From NCBI RefSeq assembly GCF_900115095.1, contig NZ_FOVH01000001.1, forward strand, positions 1,161,824-1,225,823: DNA of 64,000 nt. Direction: 5' to 3'. Made by a program: the position numbers and the translations under genes. Below are positions 43,366 through 51,547 of the stretch, one piece after another; the stretch's first letter is position 1, and each line of letters starts with the position of its first letter. A model generated the notes under the pieces. That model was not told where the DNA came from and ran no database searches. It worked only from the letters and a program-made list of their open reading frames with translations. The stretch comes from Actinomadura madurae (lineage in GTDB: Bacteria > Actinomycetota > Actinomycetes > Streptosporangiales > Streptosporangiaceae).

Positions 43366-44165
43366 CGGTTCACCTCCTGCCGGCCGTAGACCGATTCGTG
43401 CCACGGGATGAAGAACCGCTTCAGGCCGTTGACGACGAAGTAGAGCAGCAGCCCCAGCACCGACAGCAGGATGATCGTCGCGAACAGGGCGGGGGCGTCC
43501 AGCTCGTTGAGCGTCCGCACCACCAGGTACCCCAGGCCCTCGCTGCCGCCGAGGTACTCGCCGACGATCGTGCCGATGATCGCGAAGACGATGCCGACCT
43601 CCATGCCGGCGAAGACGTACGGCATGGTGCTCTTCAGCTCCAGGTGGGTGAAGGTCTGCCACCGGCTCGCGTTGAGGCTGCGCATGACCTCGCGCTGGCC
43701 GCTCTCCACCGAGCGGACCCCCAGCTGCACGTTGAGCATGATCGGGAAGAACGCGAGCATCGCGGCCATGATCACCTTGGAGGTCATCCCGAATCCGAAC
43801 CAGATCACGAACAGCGGGATCAGCGCGACCTTGGGGACGACCTGGGAGGCCACGATCACCGGCCGCAGGCTGAGCTCCAGCCAGGGCACCTTGCCGAGCA
43901 CGACCCCCACCGCGACGCCCGTGACCAGCGCGATCAGGAACCCGCCGATGGTCTCGGTCGCGGTGGTCCGCGCGTGCCCCCAGGTCGCCGGGTCCCCGAC
44001 CACGGTCCGCAAGCTCTCGAAGACCTTCGCCGGAGGGGGCAGCACCAGCTCGGAGATGCCGGAGGCGCGGACGAACAGCTCCCAGGCACCGAAGAAGGCG
44101 AGCAGGATGAGCGGCGTGCTGAGCCAGGGCAGCATCCTCCGGCTCCTGGATCGTTCCCTGCCCAT
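43362..44165 (-). CDS. TauC/SsuC-like ABC transporter permease
   Basis: This is a 267-residue membrane permease. The helices LSTPLILLAFFGAWELFVRA, SELVLPPPAKVFESL and the EAA-type loop (MRSLNASRWQTFTHLELKST) with GTIVGEYLGGSEGLGYLVVR are typical of nitrate/taurine/sulfonate permeases. It forms the channel for the solute bound by the lipoprotein at 45055. It overlaps the dehydratase start by 4 bases and follows the ATPase by 2 bases. Confidence 0.92.
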   Translation of the reverse strand: MGRERSRSRRMLPWLSTPLILLAFFGAWELFVRASGISELVLPPPAKVFESLRTVVGDPATWGHARTTATETIGGFLIALVTGVAVGVVLGKVPWLELSLRPVIVASQVVPKVALIPLFVIWFGFGMTSKVIMAAMLAFFPIMLNVQLGVRSVESGQREVMRSLNASRWQTFTHLELKSTMPYVFAGMEVGIVFAIIGTIVGEYLGGSEGLGYLVVRTLNELDAPALFATIILLSVLGLLLYFVVNGLKRFFIPWHESVYGRQEVNR

Positions 44166-44167
44166 CC

Positions 44168-45031
44168 CTATTCCTCCTCGTCCAGCGCGTGGCGCAGGCC
44201 CCGCACGATCGCGCCGAACTCCGGCTCGGTCTGCACGTCGATGCCGCGCGGCCGTTCGAAGCCGACCGGCGTGATCTGCCGGATCCGGCCGGGCCGCGGC
44301 GTCAGATGGACCACCCGGTCGCCCAGGAAGACCGCCTCGGTGATGTCGTGCGTGACGAAGACGACGGTGGCGTCGGTGGCCAGCGCGATGCGCTGGAGTT
44401 CGAGGTTCATCCGCTCCCGGGTGAGCGCGTCGAGCGCGCCGAACGGCTCGTCCATCAGCAGCAGCTTCGGCCCGGTGCTCAGCGCCCGGGCGATCGCGGC
44501 CCGCTGGCGCATCCCCCCGGACAGCTCCCGGGGGTAGGACGACTCGAACCCGGCGAGGCCGACCAGCTCGGCCAGCTCATGGGCCCGGTCCCGCCGTTCC
44601 CGCCTGCCGGCCCCGCGCAGCCGCAGCGGGAGCGAGATGTTGTCGGCGACCGAGTACCACGGGAACAGGTTGGCCTCCTGGAACACCACGCCGAGCTGGG
44701 ACACCACGGAGGAGTCCACGCGGGAGCCGTGCCACAGCGGGCTGCCCTCGACGAGGATCTCGCCCGTGGACGGCCCGAGCAGGCCGGCCAGCATGCGCAG
44801 CAGCGTCGTCTTGCCGCACCCGGAGCGTCCGATCACCGACACGAACTCGCCGTCGCTGATCGTCAGGTCGATGCCGGACAGGGCCTGCGTGGTGGTCCGC
44901 CTGCTCCGGAACTCCTTGCCGATCCCGATCAGCTCCAGCTTGGCCGCCGTCCCCTTCTTCCCTTCCGGGGACGAGCCCGGCGGCGCTTCGGCCCGGCTCT
45001 CCCCGAGCGTCCTGGCGCTGTGCCTGGTCAT
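44168..45031 (-). CDS. TauB/SsuB-like ABC transporter ATP-binding protein
   Basis: This is a 287-residue ATPase. After a 30-residue polar extension come IGRSGCGKTTLLRML (Walker A), ELSGGMRQRAAIARAL (signature), LLLMDEPFGALDALTRERMN (Walker B) and VFVTHDITEAVFLGDRV (switch His), as in the nitrate/sulfonate/taurine group. ATG 45031 is preceded by GGAGGAAG. It pairs with the permease 2 bases downstream and the binding lipoprotein 23 bases upstream. Confidence 0.92.
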   Translation of the reverse strand: MTRHSARTLGESRAEAPPGSSPEGKKGTAAKLELIGIGKEFRSRRTTTQALSGIDLTISDGEFVSVIGRSGCGKTTLLRMLAGLLGPSTGEILVEGSPLWHGSRVDSSVVSQLGVVFQEANLFPWYSVADNISLPLRLRGAGRRERRDRAHELAELVGLAGFESSYPRELSGGMRQRAAIARALSTGPKLLLMDEPFGALDALTRERMNLELQRIALATDATVVFVTHDITEAVFLGDRVVHLTPRPGRIRQITPVGFERPRGIDVQTEPEFGAIVRGLRHALDEEE

Positions 45032-45054
45032 CCGCTTCCTCCAGTCGATCTGGT

Positions 45055-46107
45055 TCACGTCTTGGGCAGGAGGCCGTTGTCGAACCAGCTGGGGGCATCG
45101 CCGCCGGGTTTGGCGACGCCGGCGGACGTGAGCTCCTTGTATCCGGCCGTCCACACGGCCTTGTCCGTGACGAGCAGCGGCTTGCTCGGATCCCCGCCGG
45201 TCCAGGAGTTCCGCAGCATGGTCAAGCTGGCCTTGGCGACCTTGTCGTCGTTGAGGGAGGCGAAGGAGTACTCGTCGCGCAGCTTCTTGACGGTCTCGTC
45301 GAGCGACTGGTCGGCCACCATCGCCGCCACCGCGTCGTGGATCCCGGCCATGAACGACGTGAGGGTCTGCGCGTCCTTCGTGGCGGCGTCCTTCGTCGTG
45401 ACATAGACCTGCTGGTCGGACTTGACGTACTTGCCGGGATCGAACAGGCCGACGTCGGAGTTCTTGGACGTCAGGAGGTTGGCGGTGTCGACGCTGACCA
45501 CGTAGCCGACGATGCGGCCCTGTTCCACCAGATTGAACGTTCCAGGGGTGAGGCCGACGACCTGCCGCTTGGTCTGCTTCGGGTCGATCCCGGCGCTGGC
45601 GAGCACCAGCGACACCACCTTGTCGCTCGTCCCGCCCTCGGAGGGGACGCCCATCGTCTGGCCGACGAAGTCCTGCGGCTTGGCCAGCGGATGTCTCTTC
45701 TTGCTGTACACGAAGCGCAAGGACGAGCCGCGGCTGAGCGTGCCGATGTTGACCAGCGGCTGGCCGGTGTCGGCGACCGCGGTCATCACGTCGATCTGGC
45801 CCACACGCGTGATGGGGGAGATGCCGGCCAGGAGCGTCTGCATGGCCTGGGGCGATCCCTTGACCGGCTGCAGCTTCACGTCCAGGCCGTGCTTGGCGAA
45901 GTGGCCGCCCGCGACCGCGAGCAGTTCGGGCGCGAGCGACAGCGTCTCCAGCGGCAGATAGCTCAGGAACGTGGTCTTCTTGCCGCCGCTCGAACCGGCG
46001 GCGCCCGAACCGCACCCCGCCAGCAGGGGAGCGCCTGCCGCGGCGACGGCCATCATGAGGAACGATCGGCGGTCGAGGGCGGATGAGGTGAACTCGGTTA
46101 CGGGCAC
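45055..46107 (-). CDS. NMT1/TauA-type substrate-binding lipoprotein
   Basis: This is a 350-residue solute receptor. The N-terminus has twin arginines (DRRSFLM, R13-R14) and a lipobox LLAGC with Cys32, so it is exported through Tat and lipidated. The fold (LSLAPELLAVAGGHFAKHGL, GKTMGVPSEGGTSDK-like segments) is that of the NMT1/SsuA family, whose ligands are sulfonates, nitrate, thiamine precursors or other small anions. GTG 46107 follows AGGAGGGG. It is the first gene of the AcnX operon, directly downstream of the IclR gene. Ligand unassigned. Confidence 0.87.
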   Translation of the reverse strand: MPVTEFTSSALDRRSFLMMAVAAAGAPLLAGCGSGAAGSSGGKKTTFLSYLPLETLSLAPELLAVAGGHFAKHGLDVKLQPVKGSPQAMQTLLAGISPITRVGQIDVMTAVADTGQPLVNIGTLSRGSSLRFVYSKKRHPLAKPQDFVGQTMGVPSEGGTSDKVVSLVLASAGIDPKQTKRQVVGLTPGTFNLVEQGRIVGYVVSVDTANLLTSKNSDVGLFDPGKYVKSDQQVYVTTKDAATKDAQTLTSFMAGIHDAVAAMVADQSLDETVKKLRDEYSFASLNDDKVAKASLTMLRNSWTGGDPSKPLLVTDKAVWTAGYKELTSAGVAKPGGDAPSWFDNGLLPKT

Positions 46108-46186
46108 GAACCCCTCCTAAGTCCGATCTGGCCAGGTCACACCCCCCGGCCGACGGACTGAGGGTCGCTCCCCATCGCCGCGGCGA

Positions 46187-46987
46187 CTACCCGCCTTTCC
46201 GCATATCGGAAGAGGAGTGTGGACCGGTCCGGCCCCGGGGCGCTCCCAGCGCCCGCGAGATCCCCCGAGCGCTGGCCTGGACCAGATGCGGCACGCTCGG
46301 GCCGTTGAACTCCTCGTAGGGCAGGATGAGCGAGAGGGCCGCGACGACGCCGCCGGCGGGGCCATGGATCGGCGCGGCCACCGAGGAGTACTTCGGGTTG
46401 ATCTGCCGGTCGCTGATCGCGTACCCGGACCGCCGGACGCCGGCGAGCAGCCTGCGCAGCTCGCCGGCGCTCGTGCAGGTGTGCGGGGTGTACCTCGCGA
46501 GCGGCCCGCCGATGACCTGCTCTTGCATGTCCAGCGGGGCGTGCGCGAGCAGCACCAGCCCGACCGCGGTGGCGTGCATCGCGTAGCGCCCGCCCACGCG
46601 GGGCCGGTCGCCGGCCACCTCGGGGCTGACGAACCGCTCGACGAACACGACCTGGTCCTGCTCCCGCACGGCGAGGTGCACGCCGCGGTGCGTCGTCTCG
46701 AAGAGATCCTGCATGAACGGCAGAGCGACGCGCTGCAGGCCCACGGACCGCGGCGCGAGAGAGGCCGCCTCCCACAGCCGCAGCCCGATCCGGTAGGCAC
46801 CGGAGTCGTCGCGTTCGAGCGCGCCCCACTCGTGCAGTTCCCCCACGATGCGATGGGTGGTGGTGAGCGGGACGCCGGACCGCCGGCTGATCTCCGAGAG
46901 GCTCAGCCCGTCCGCGGCGTCCTCGAAGACGTCCAGGATGCGCAGCGCACGGCGGAGAACGGACCGACGCTCCTTCGGCATCCTCAC
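46187..46987 (-). CDS. IclR-family transcriptional regulator
   Basis: This is a 266-residue IclR protein. The winged helix (RALRILDVFEDAADGLSLSE, GVPLTTTHRIVGELHEWGAL) precedes the GAF-like effector domain (FETTHRGVHLAVREQDQVVF, RYAMHATAVGLVLLAHAPLD, YAISDRQINPKYSSVAAPI). IclR proteins sense small organic acids, which suits a hydroxy-acid catabolic operon. It is the most upstream gene of the minus-strand set, 79 bases before the binding-protein gene. GTG 46987 and ATG 46981 are equally plausible starts. Confidence 0.9.
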   Translation of the reverse strand: MRMPKERRSVLRRALRILDVFEDAADGLSLSEISRRSGVPLTTTHRIVGELHEWGALERDDSGAYRIGLRLWEAASLAPRSVGLQRVALPFMQDLFETTHRGVHLAVREQDQVVFVERFVSPEVAGDRPRVGGRYAMHATAVGLVLLAHAPLDMQEQVIGGPLARYTPHTCTSAGELRRLLAGVRRSGYAISDRQINPKYSSVAAPIHGPAGGVVAALSLILPYEEFNGPSVPHLVQASARGISRALGAPRGRTGPHSSSDMRKGG

Positions 46988-47375
46988 CGCCTCGTCCGCT
47001 GCCCGGCTCGCGATCGCCTCACCACGTCTGAGCAGGTCAGAGGACTGGTTCTGGGGGGCGGCCCAGCCGGACCGTCATTGTAGGCCACACCACCAGCACC
47101 GCGCCGTGCCCGGCCCAGACGTTTCCGCTGCCCGCTTTTGGCGTCATCGATGATTCCGAGGGCATTAACGGCCGCCTGGTAATCCGGCGCGCTCCAGGAT
47201 GAGCCTCACCGCACATCACCGCTGCGGCACGAATCGTTTCCACCGTGCCGGTGGGCCGTTGCATACCGGACCTGATGGCCGACGAACGTTCCGGGATTCC
47301 CAGCGGACGGGTGCGCCTCGCTGGCGCGTTCGTCGTCCGGACGAGCCGTTCGGTGGCCGTGCTGAAAGAAATGGG
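46988..47375. other. 388-base intergenic stretch
   Basis: No gene is supported here. Short frames on both strands lack ribosome sites and codon bias. It should contain the IclR promoter near its left end. GAACGTTC and CGTCCGGACG palindromes occur at about 47287 and 47336, but nothing ties them to a function. Confidence 0.4.
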
Positions 47376-47448
47376 TACCCCCGGTCGGAGTCGAACCGAC
47401 AAATGGTCCCTTTTAAGGAGACTGCCTCTGCCATTGGGCTACGGGGGC
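47376..47448 (-). tRNA. tRNA with UAA anticodon and short variable loop
   Basis: On the minus strand a 73-base cloverleaf is visible. Acceptor arms are GCCCCCG/CGGGGGT (a G-U pair at 1:72). A 3-bp D stem (GCC/GGC) carries a GG in its loop, and the anticodon stem is GTCTC/GGGAC around loop CTTAAAA. The variable loop is CATTT (5 bases), and the T arm is GTCGG-TTCGACT-CCGAC. The discriminator is A; CCA is not encoded (CCC follows). The anticodon reads UAA, so it should decode UUA (leucine). Bacterial leucine tRNAs have a long variable arm, which this one lacks, so its charged amino acid is uncertain. It stands alone between operons. Confidence 0.85.
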
Positions 47449-48127
47449 CGGTGCGGACTCGACTTTAAGGTCGCCGACGATAGGCGTCCACGCGTGTTCG
47501 TTGAACACGGTGCGCATGTGCGGGAAAGTGGGGCGGCGCGCTGTGTCCAGGTGCCGCGACCGCTCACCTGAACCGGCGGCCGTCTCCGGTGACGCAGGAG
47601 TTCACAGCCTGTCGGCCGTGGCGGCCGTGGTGGGTCCCCGGGTGGCCGGCGGTGGCGCGGGGGGCGGTACTCGGGGGCCGGACGCCCGTGCGCGGAGTAC
47701 GGCCGAATCGGCACGAGTAAGGGGGTGAGGACCGCCTATGGGTTGTGCTACGTTCAAATACGGAGATCATCTAGATCGCCGAGGGTACGGGACCTGTGAA
47801 ATCGCAGGGAAGGAACCTCTTGTCGTGCGCGAGCTCCCCGCCAAGTGGTCTTCGACAATTGCATTTCTGGTGTACGCGTAAGTCTTGTTGCTGTTCGCGA
47901 CCCGCGGTCCGCGGTCGCTCCCAAACGTGGATCGGACTGCTCATGTGCTCCTGTGTTCTCTCTGCGGCCGGAGCCGGGGCGCGCCCGAGTGTTGCGCGAA
48001 TCGGCTCACCGGGCGTGTCCGGGATGTTCTTATGCGTTCTCACCCCGCGTGTTGTTCGCGTTCGCTGCTTCGCTGAGACGGCTGTGGCGGGCGACTTCTG
48101 GTCGATGGTCGACGGGGATGTCGAGGC
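47449..48127. promoter_or_regulatory. 679-base leader region of the cluster activator gene
   Basis: No convincing gene is present. The stretch holds a perfect inverted repeat, CGTGTTC-gtt-GAACACG (47493-47509), and further right an AT-richer patch with GTTCAAAT (47754) and the imperfect palindrome GATCATCTAGATC (47765-47777). This part probably contains the promoter of the SARP gene at 48128. The GTTCAA/TTGAAC words recur upstream of several genes of the cluster. Confidence 0.4.
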
Positions 48128-51100
48128 GTGGGTGCAGAGGGTGTCTTCTTCCGGGTCCTGGGGCCGCTCGCCGTCAGTGTGGACGGCGACGAGGTGGCCC
48201 CGCCGAGTTCTCCGGTCCTCCGGGGGCTGCTGGGCGTGCTCGTCCTGGCGCGGGGCGAGCCGCTGGCCACCGGCCGGCTCGCCGAGCTCGTCTGGACCGA
48301 CCGGGTCCGGGAGACGAGCCGCGAATCGGTGCACGTCGGGGTGTCGCGGCTGCGCAAATGGGCGGCGTCCCTCCACACCGGGCGGCCGGATCGGATCGAG
48401 GTCAGCTACCGGAACGGGTATCTGCTGCACTGCCCGGCGGACCGGTCCGATCTCGGCCGGTTCCTGACGCTCGCCGACGAGGCGCGCTCCCTGTCCGCGC
48501 CCGAGCGGAGGTACCGGGCGCTCACGGCCGCGTTCGCCGAGCGCAAGGGGCCGTTGCTGGCCGGCCTCTCCCGGATCGACCGGACGGACACGCTGGTCCG
48601 CGGTCTTGAGGACCAGATCCGCGAGGCGGCGATGGCCCTCGCCGCCGCGGCCCTGGAGTCGGGCGACCCCGAGGGGGCGGTCGGCGCCGTCGGCGCGCTG
48701 ATCGAGGAGCTCCCCTTCGACGAGCCCTTGCACGCCGCGCTGATCGACCTGCTGACGGCGAGCGGGCGCCCGGCGGAGGCCCTGCAGATCTACCGGCGGC
48801 TCAGCGAGCGGCTCACCGACGATCTGGGCGTCGAGCCGAGCCGGGACGTTCAGCGCGCGCACATGCGCGTCCTGTCGGCCGACGGCACGATCGATGAGCC
48901 GGGCACGGCGGCCGCCCCTCCGGGGGCCCCGCCGCCCGCCCAGCTCCCGCCCGACATCCCCGACTTCGCCGGCCGGACGGCCGAGGTGGCGGAGCTGGTC
49001 GAGAGCCTCGTCGGGACCGCGGGGGTCTCCCGGCCGCGGGCGGTGGCCGTCACCACGATCTCGGGGCTGGGCGGGGTCGGCAAGACCACGGTCGCCGTGC
49101 ACGTCGCCCACCGGGTCGCGGATGCCTTCCCGGACGGGCAGCTGTACGTGGACCTGCACGGAGACTCGGCCAAGCCCGCCGAGCCGGCCGAGCTGCTCGG
49201 CCGCTTCCTGCGCACGCTCGGCATGTCCGGCGCGGGCATCCCCCCGTCCCTGGACGAGCGGGTGGCGCTGTACCGGAGCCGGCTGGCCGGCAGAAGGATC
49301 CTGGTCGTGCTCGACAACGCCGCCGACGAGTCCCAGGTGCGGCCGCTGCTGCCGGGCACGCCGGACGCGGCCGTCCTCGTCACCAGCCGCAACCGGCTGA
49401 TCGGCCTGGAGGGCGCGAGGCTGCTGAACCTCGACGTCCTGCCGTCCGCGCAGGCGGTGGAGCTGATCACCAACATCGTGGGGGAGCGGCGGGTCGCGGC
49501 CGAGCCGGACGTCGTGGCCGAGATCGCGCGGCTGTGCGGGCACATGCCGCTGGCGGTGCGCATCGCCGCGGCCCGGCTGGTGGGCCGCGACCACTGGAGG
49601 CCGTCGCACCTGGCCGACGTCCTGCGCGAGGAGCGGCGCCGGCTCGACGAACTGGTGGCCGGCGATCTCGAGGTGCGGGCCGGGTTCGAGATGAGCTACC
49701 GGCTGCTCCCCGCCCCGGCCCGGCGCGCGTTCCAGCTGATCGGGCTGCTGGACGCGCCCGACTTCGCGAGCTGGACGGTCGCCGCGCTGGCGGACCTGCC
49801 GCCGCCCGCGGCGCGGCACCATCTCGAAACGCTGGTGGACGCGCACCTCGTGGGGGTCGCCGGGGTGGACGAGACGGGGGAGCTGAGATACCGGCTGCAC
49901 GACCTGCTCCGGTTGTACGCGCGCGAGCTGGCCGAACGCGACATCCCGGAGGAGGAGCGCGCCTCGGCGCTGCGGCGCGCACTGGGCGGGTGGCTGGCGC
50001 TCGCCGAGGAGGCGGCGGAGCGGGTGCCGGGGCCCTGCTACGCCCTCATGCACGGACCGGTCCCGCGGTTCCCGCCGCCGTCCCCGGAGCGGAGCCGGCT
50101 GCTGGCCGATCCGATGCACTGGTTCGGCGCGGAGCGGGCGGCGCTGGTCGCGGCGGCCGTGCAGGCCGCCGACCTGGGGTTCACCGAGTACGCGTGGGAC
50201 CTGGCGGCCTCCCTGGAGCGGTACTGCGATGTCCGCGGCCTGTACGACGACTGGCGCCGCATGCACGAGCGGGTGCTGGAGCTGTGCCAGGAGACCGGTG
50301 CCAGGCGGGGTGAGGCGGTGGTGCTGCGCGGGCTGCTGGAGGTCCTTACCTGGACGTCCCCGGTCGGGCCGGGCCCGGCGATGATCCGGATGCGAACGAT
50401 GGCCGCGCGGGTCCTCGACCTCTTCACCGAGCTGGGCGACGCGGCCGGGACGGTCGACGCGATGGTGGCGATGGTCTGGGGCCGGGTGGCCGACGGCGAG
50501 GACGGCGAGGCGCTGGAACTGGCGGAGCGTGCTCTGCGCGTCGCGCGGGAGGCGGGCTACGTCGCCGGGGAGGCCCGTGCCCTCCACGTCACGGCGGTCG
50601 TGCACGGTGAGGGCGACCCGCAGAGCGCTCTGGAGTGCCTGGAGCAGGCGCTCGTGGTGGCCGAGGAACTGGGCAACCCGCGGTTCGTCGCGACGATCGT
50701 GCAGTTCCTCGGGGCCGCCCGCGCCCTGTGCGGTGACATCGAGGCGGGCAGGAGGCTGCTGGACGAGTCGATCGTGATGGCGCGGGATCTGGACGACCGC
50801 TATGTGGAGGCGTTCTCGCTGCTCTACCTCGCCAAGCTCTTCGTCGCGACCGGGGACGCGCAGGCCAGGCCGACGCTGGAACGGCTGCTGTCGTTCAGCC
50901 TGGCGGGCAATTTCCGCCACCACCTGGCCGACGGGCTCGGCGTGCTCGGCGAGTTGAACATGGCGGAGGGGGACCTTCTGGGCGCCGTCGCGTGCCTGGA
51001 GCGTTCGGTGGAGGTGTGGCGCACGCGCGGATGGGTTCCGTATCTGGCGCGGGCCCTGCGCATCCTCGGGAACGCACGCGATGCCGCCGGCGACCGCGAC

Positions 51101-51217
51101 GCGGCCCTGGCCGCCTGGGCGGAGGCGCGCGAGCTGTTCGTCCGCATCGGCGATGCGGACGGCCGCTCCTCCGTCGATGAGCGCCTCCGCGGAGCGCGCG
51201 GCACGGCGCGCTCCTGA
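48128..51217 (+). CDS. SARP-family activator with NB-ARC and TPR domains (AfsR-like)
   Basis: This is a 1029-residue regulator. Order: winged-helix DNA-binding domain (about 5-95; FRVLGPLAVSVDGDEV, SRESVHVGVSRLRKW), BTAD (about 100-245; FDEPLHAALIDLLTASGRPA, LGVEPSRDVQ), NB-ARC ATPase (about 275-560; P-loop SGLGGVGKTT with Lys319, ILVVLDNAADE, CGHMPLAVRIAAARL), winged helix, then TPR-like repeats (about 700-1010). AfsR-type SARPs switch on secondary-metabolite clusters. GTG 48128 is the most upstream start that fits the fold. It opens the cluster and is likely its pathway-specific activator, binding direct repeats upstream of target genes. Confidence 0.9.
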   Translation: MGAEGVFFRVLGPLAVSVDGDEVAPPSSPVLRGLLGVLVLARGEPLATGRLAELVWTDRVRETSRESVHVGVSRLRKWAASLHTGRPDRIEVSYRNGYLLHCPADRSDLGRFLTLADEARSLSAPERRYRALTAAFAERKGPLLAGLSRIDRTDTLVRGLEDQIREAAMALAAAALESGDPEGAVGAVGALIEELPFDEPLHAALIDLLTASGRPAEALQIYRRLSERLTDDLGVEPSRDVQRAHMRVLSADGTIDEPGTAAAPPGAPPPAQLPPDIPDFAGRTAEVAELVESLVGTAGVSRPRAVAVTTISGLGGVGKTTVAVHVAHRVADAFPDGQLYVDLHGDSAKPAEPAELLGRFLRTLGMSGAGIPPSLDERVALYRSRLAGRRILVVLDNAADESQVRPLLPGTPDAAVLVTSRNRLIGLEGARLLNLDVLPSAQAVELITNIVGERRVAAEPDVVAEIARLCGHMPLAVRIAAARLVGRDHWRPSHLADVLREERRRLDELVAGDLEVRAGFEMSYRLLPAPARRAFQLIGLLDAPDFASWTVAALADLPPPAARHHLETLVDAHLVGVAGVDETGELRYRLHDLLRLYARELAERDIPEEERASALRRALGGWLALAEEAAERVPGPCYALMHGPVPRFPPPSPERSRLLADPMHWFGAERAALVAAAVQAADLGFTEYAWDLAASLERYCDVRGLYDDWRRMHERVLELCQETGARRGEAVVLRGLLEVLTWTSPVGPGPAMIRMRTMAARVLDLFTELGDAAGTVDAMVAMVWGRVADGEDGEALELAERALRVAREAGYVAGEARALHVTAVVHGEGDPQSALECLEQALVVAEELGNPRFVATIVQFLGAARALCGDIEAGRRLLDESIVMARDLDDRYVEAFSLLYLAKLFVATGDAQARPTLERLLSFSLAGNFRHHLADGLGVLGELNMAEGDLLGAVACLERSVEVWRTRGWVPYLARALRILGNARDAAGDRDAALAAWAEARELFVRIGDADGRSSVDERLRGARGTARS

Positions 51218-51277
51218 CGGCGGACGCCGGCGGCGGCCAGGACGCGGGCGCCGGCACAGGGACGGGCTTTCCTGGTG

Positions 51278-51305
51278 GAGCCTTCTTCACTGGTGGAGAA
51301 GGCTC
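51278..51305 (+). terminator. Hairpin terminator after the SARP gene
   Basis: GAGCCTTCT (51278-51286) and AGAAGGCTC (51297-51305) form a perfect 9-bp stem with a 10-base loop, followed by TT. It lies 60 bases after the activator's stop and before the next gene's promoter region, so it separates the two transcripts. Confidence 0.65.
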
Positions 51306-51471
51306 TTACGTGCGGTGAAGGGAGGCGTTTTGGAGTAGTTATAGTGCCCGGCTTCGAAAGTCTGGATTTCCGGTGAGCGGCCGTCGCCTCCCCTATCTGA
51401 CCTCGCGATCCTTCAGGAATGCCTAAACGGCGTCAAGGGTGGATGATGCGGGGGCGGTGCGGCATGAAGGT

Positions 51472-51517
51472 GTTCAAACGCCGCGCGGGCACGGTTGAAC
51501 GGTGCTGCGGCTATTGT
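51472..51517 (+). promoter_or_regulatory. Candidate SARP-type promoter of the prephenate dehydrogenase gene
   Basis: GTTCAAACG (51472) and GTTGAACGG (51494) are direct-repeat-like words exactly 22 bases apart, the two-turn spacing used by SARP activators. A -10-like TATTGT lies at 51512-51517, 11 bases past the core of the second repeat, as in known SARP promoters where the 3' repeat replaces the -35. The start codon follows at 51548. The rest of the 330 bases between 51218 and 51547 holds only the SARP gene's terminator. Confidence 0.4.
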
Positions 51518-51547
51518 CGCCGACCACGTCCGGCGAGATTGGCACCA

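Noticed and set aside
47199..47728. Short frames around the tRNA as possible small genes
   Set aside because: They overlap the tRNA or lack ribosome sites, and their composition matches neither neighbouring genes nor any known small protein.
47771..50923. A 1050-codon open frame on the minus strand opposite the SARP gene
   Set aside because: Same cause: antisense of a high-GC gene. The plus-strand product has intact SARP, NB-ARC and TPR motifs, while the antisense has none.
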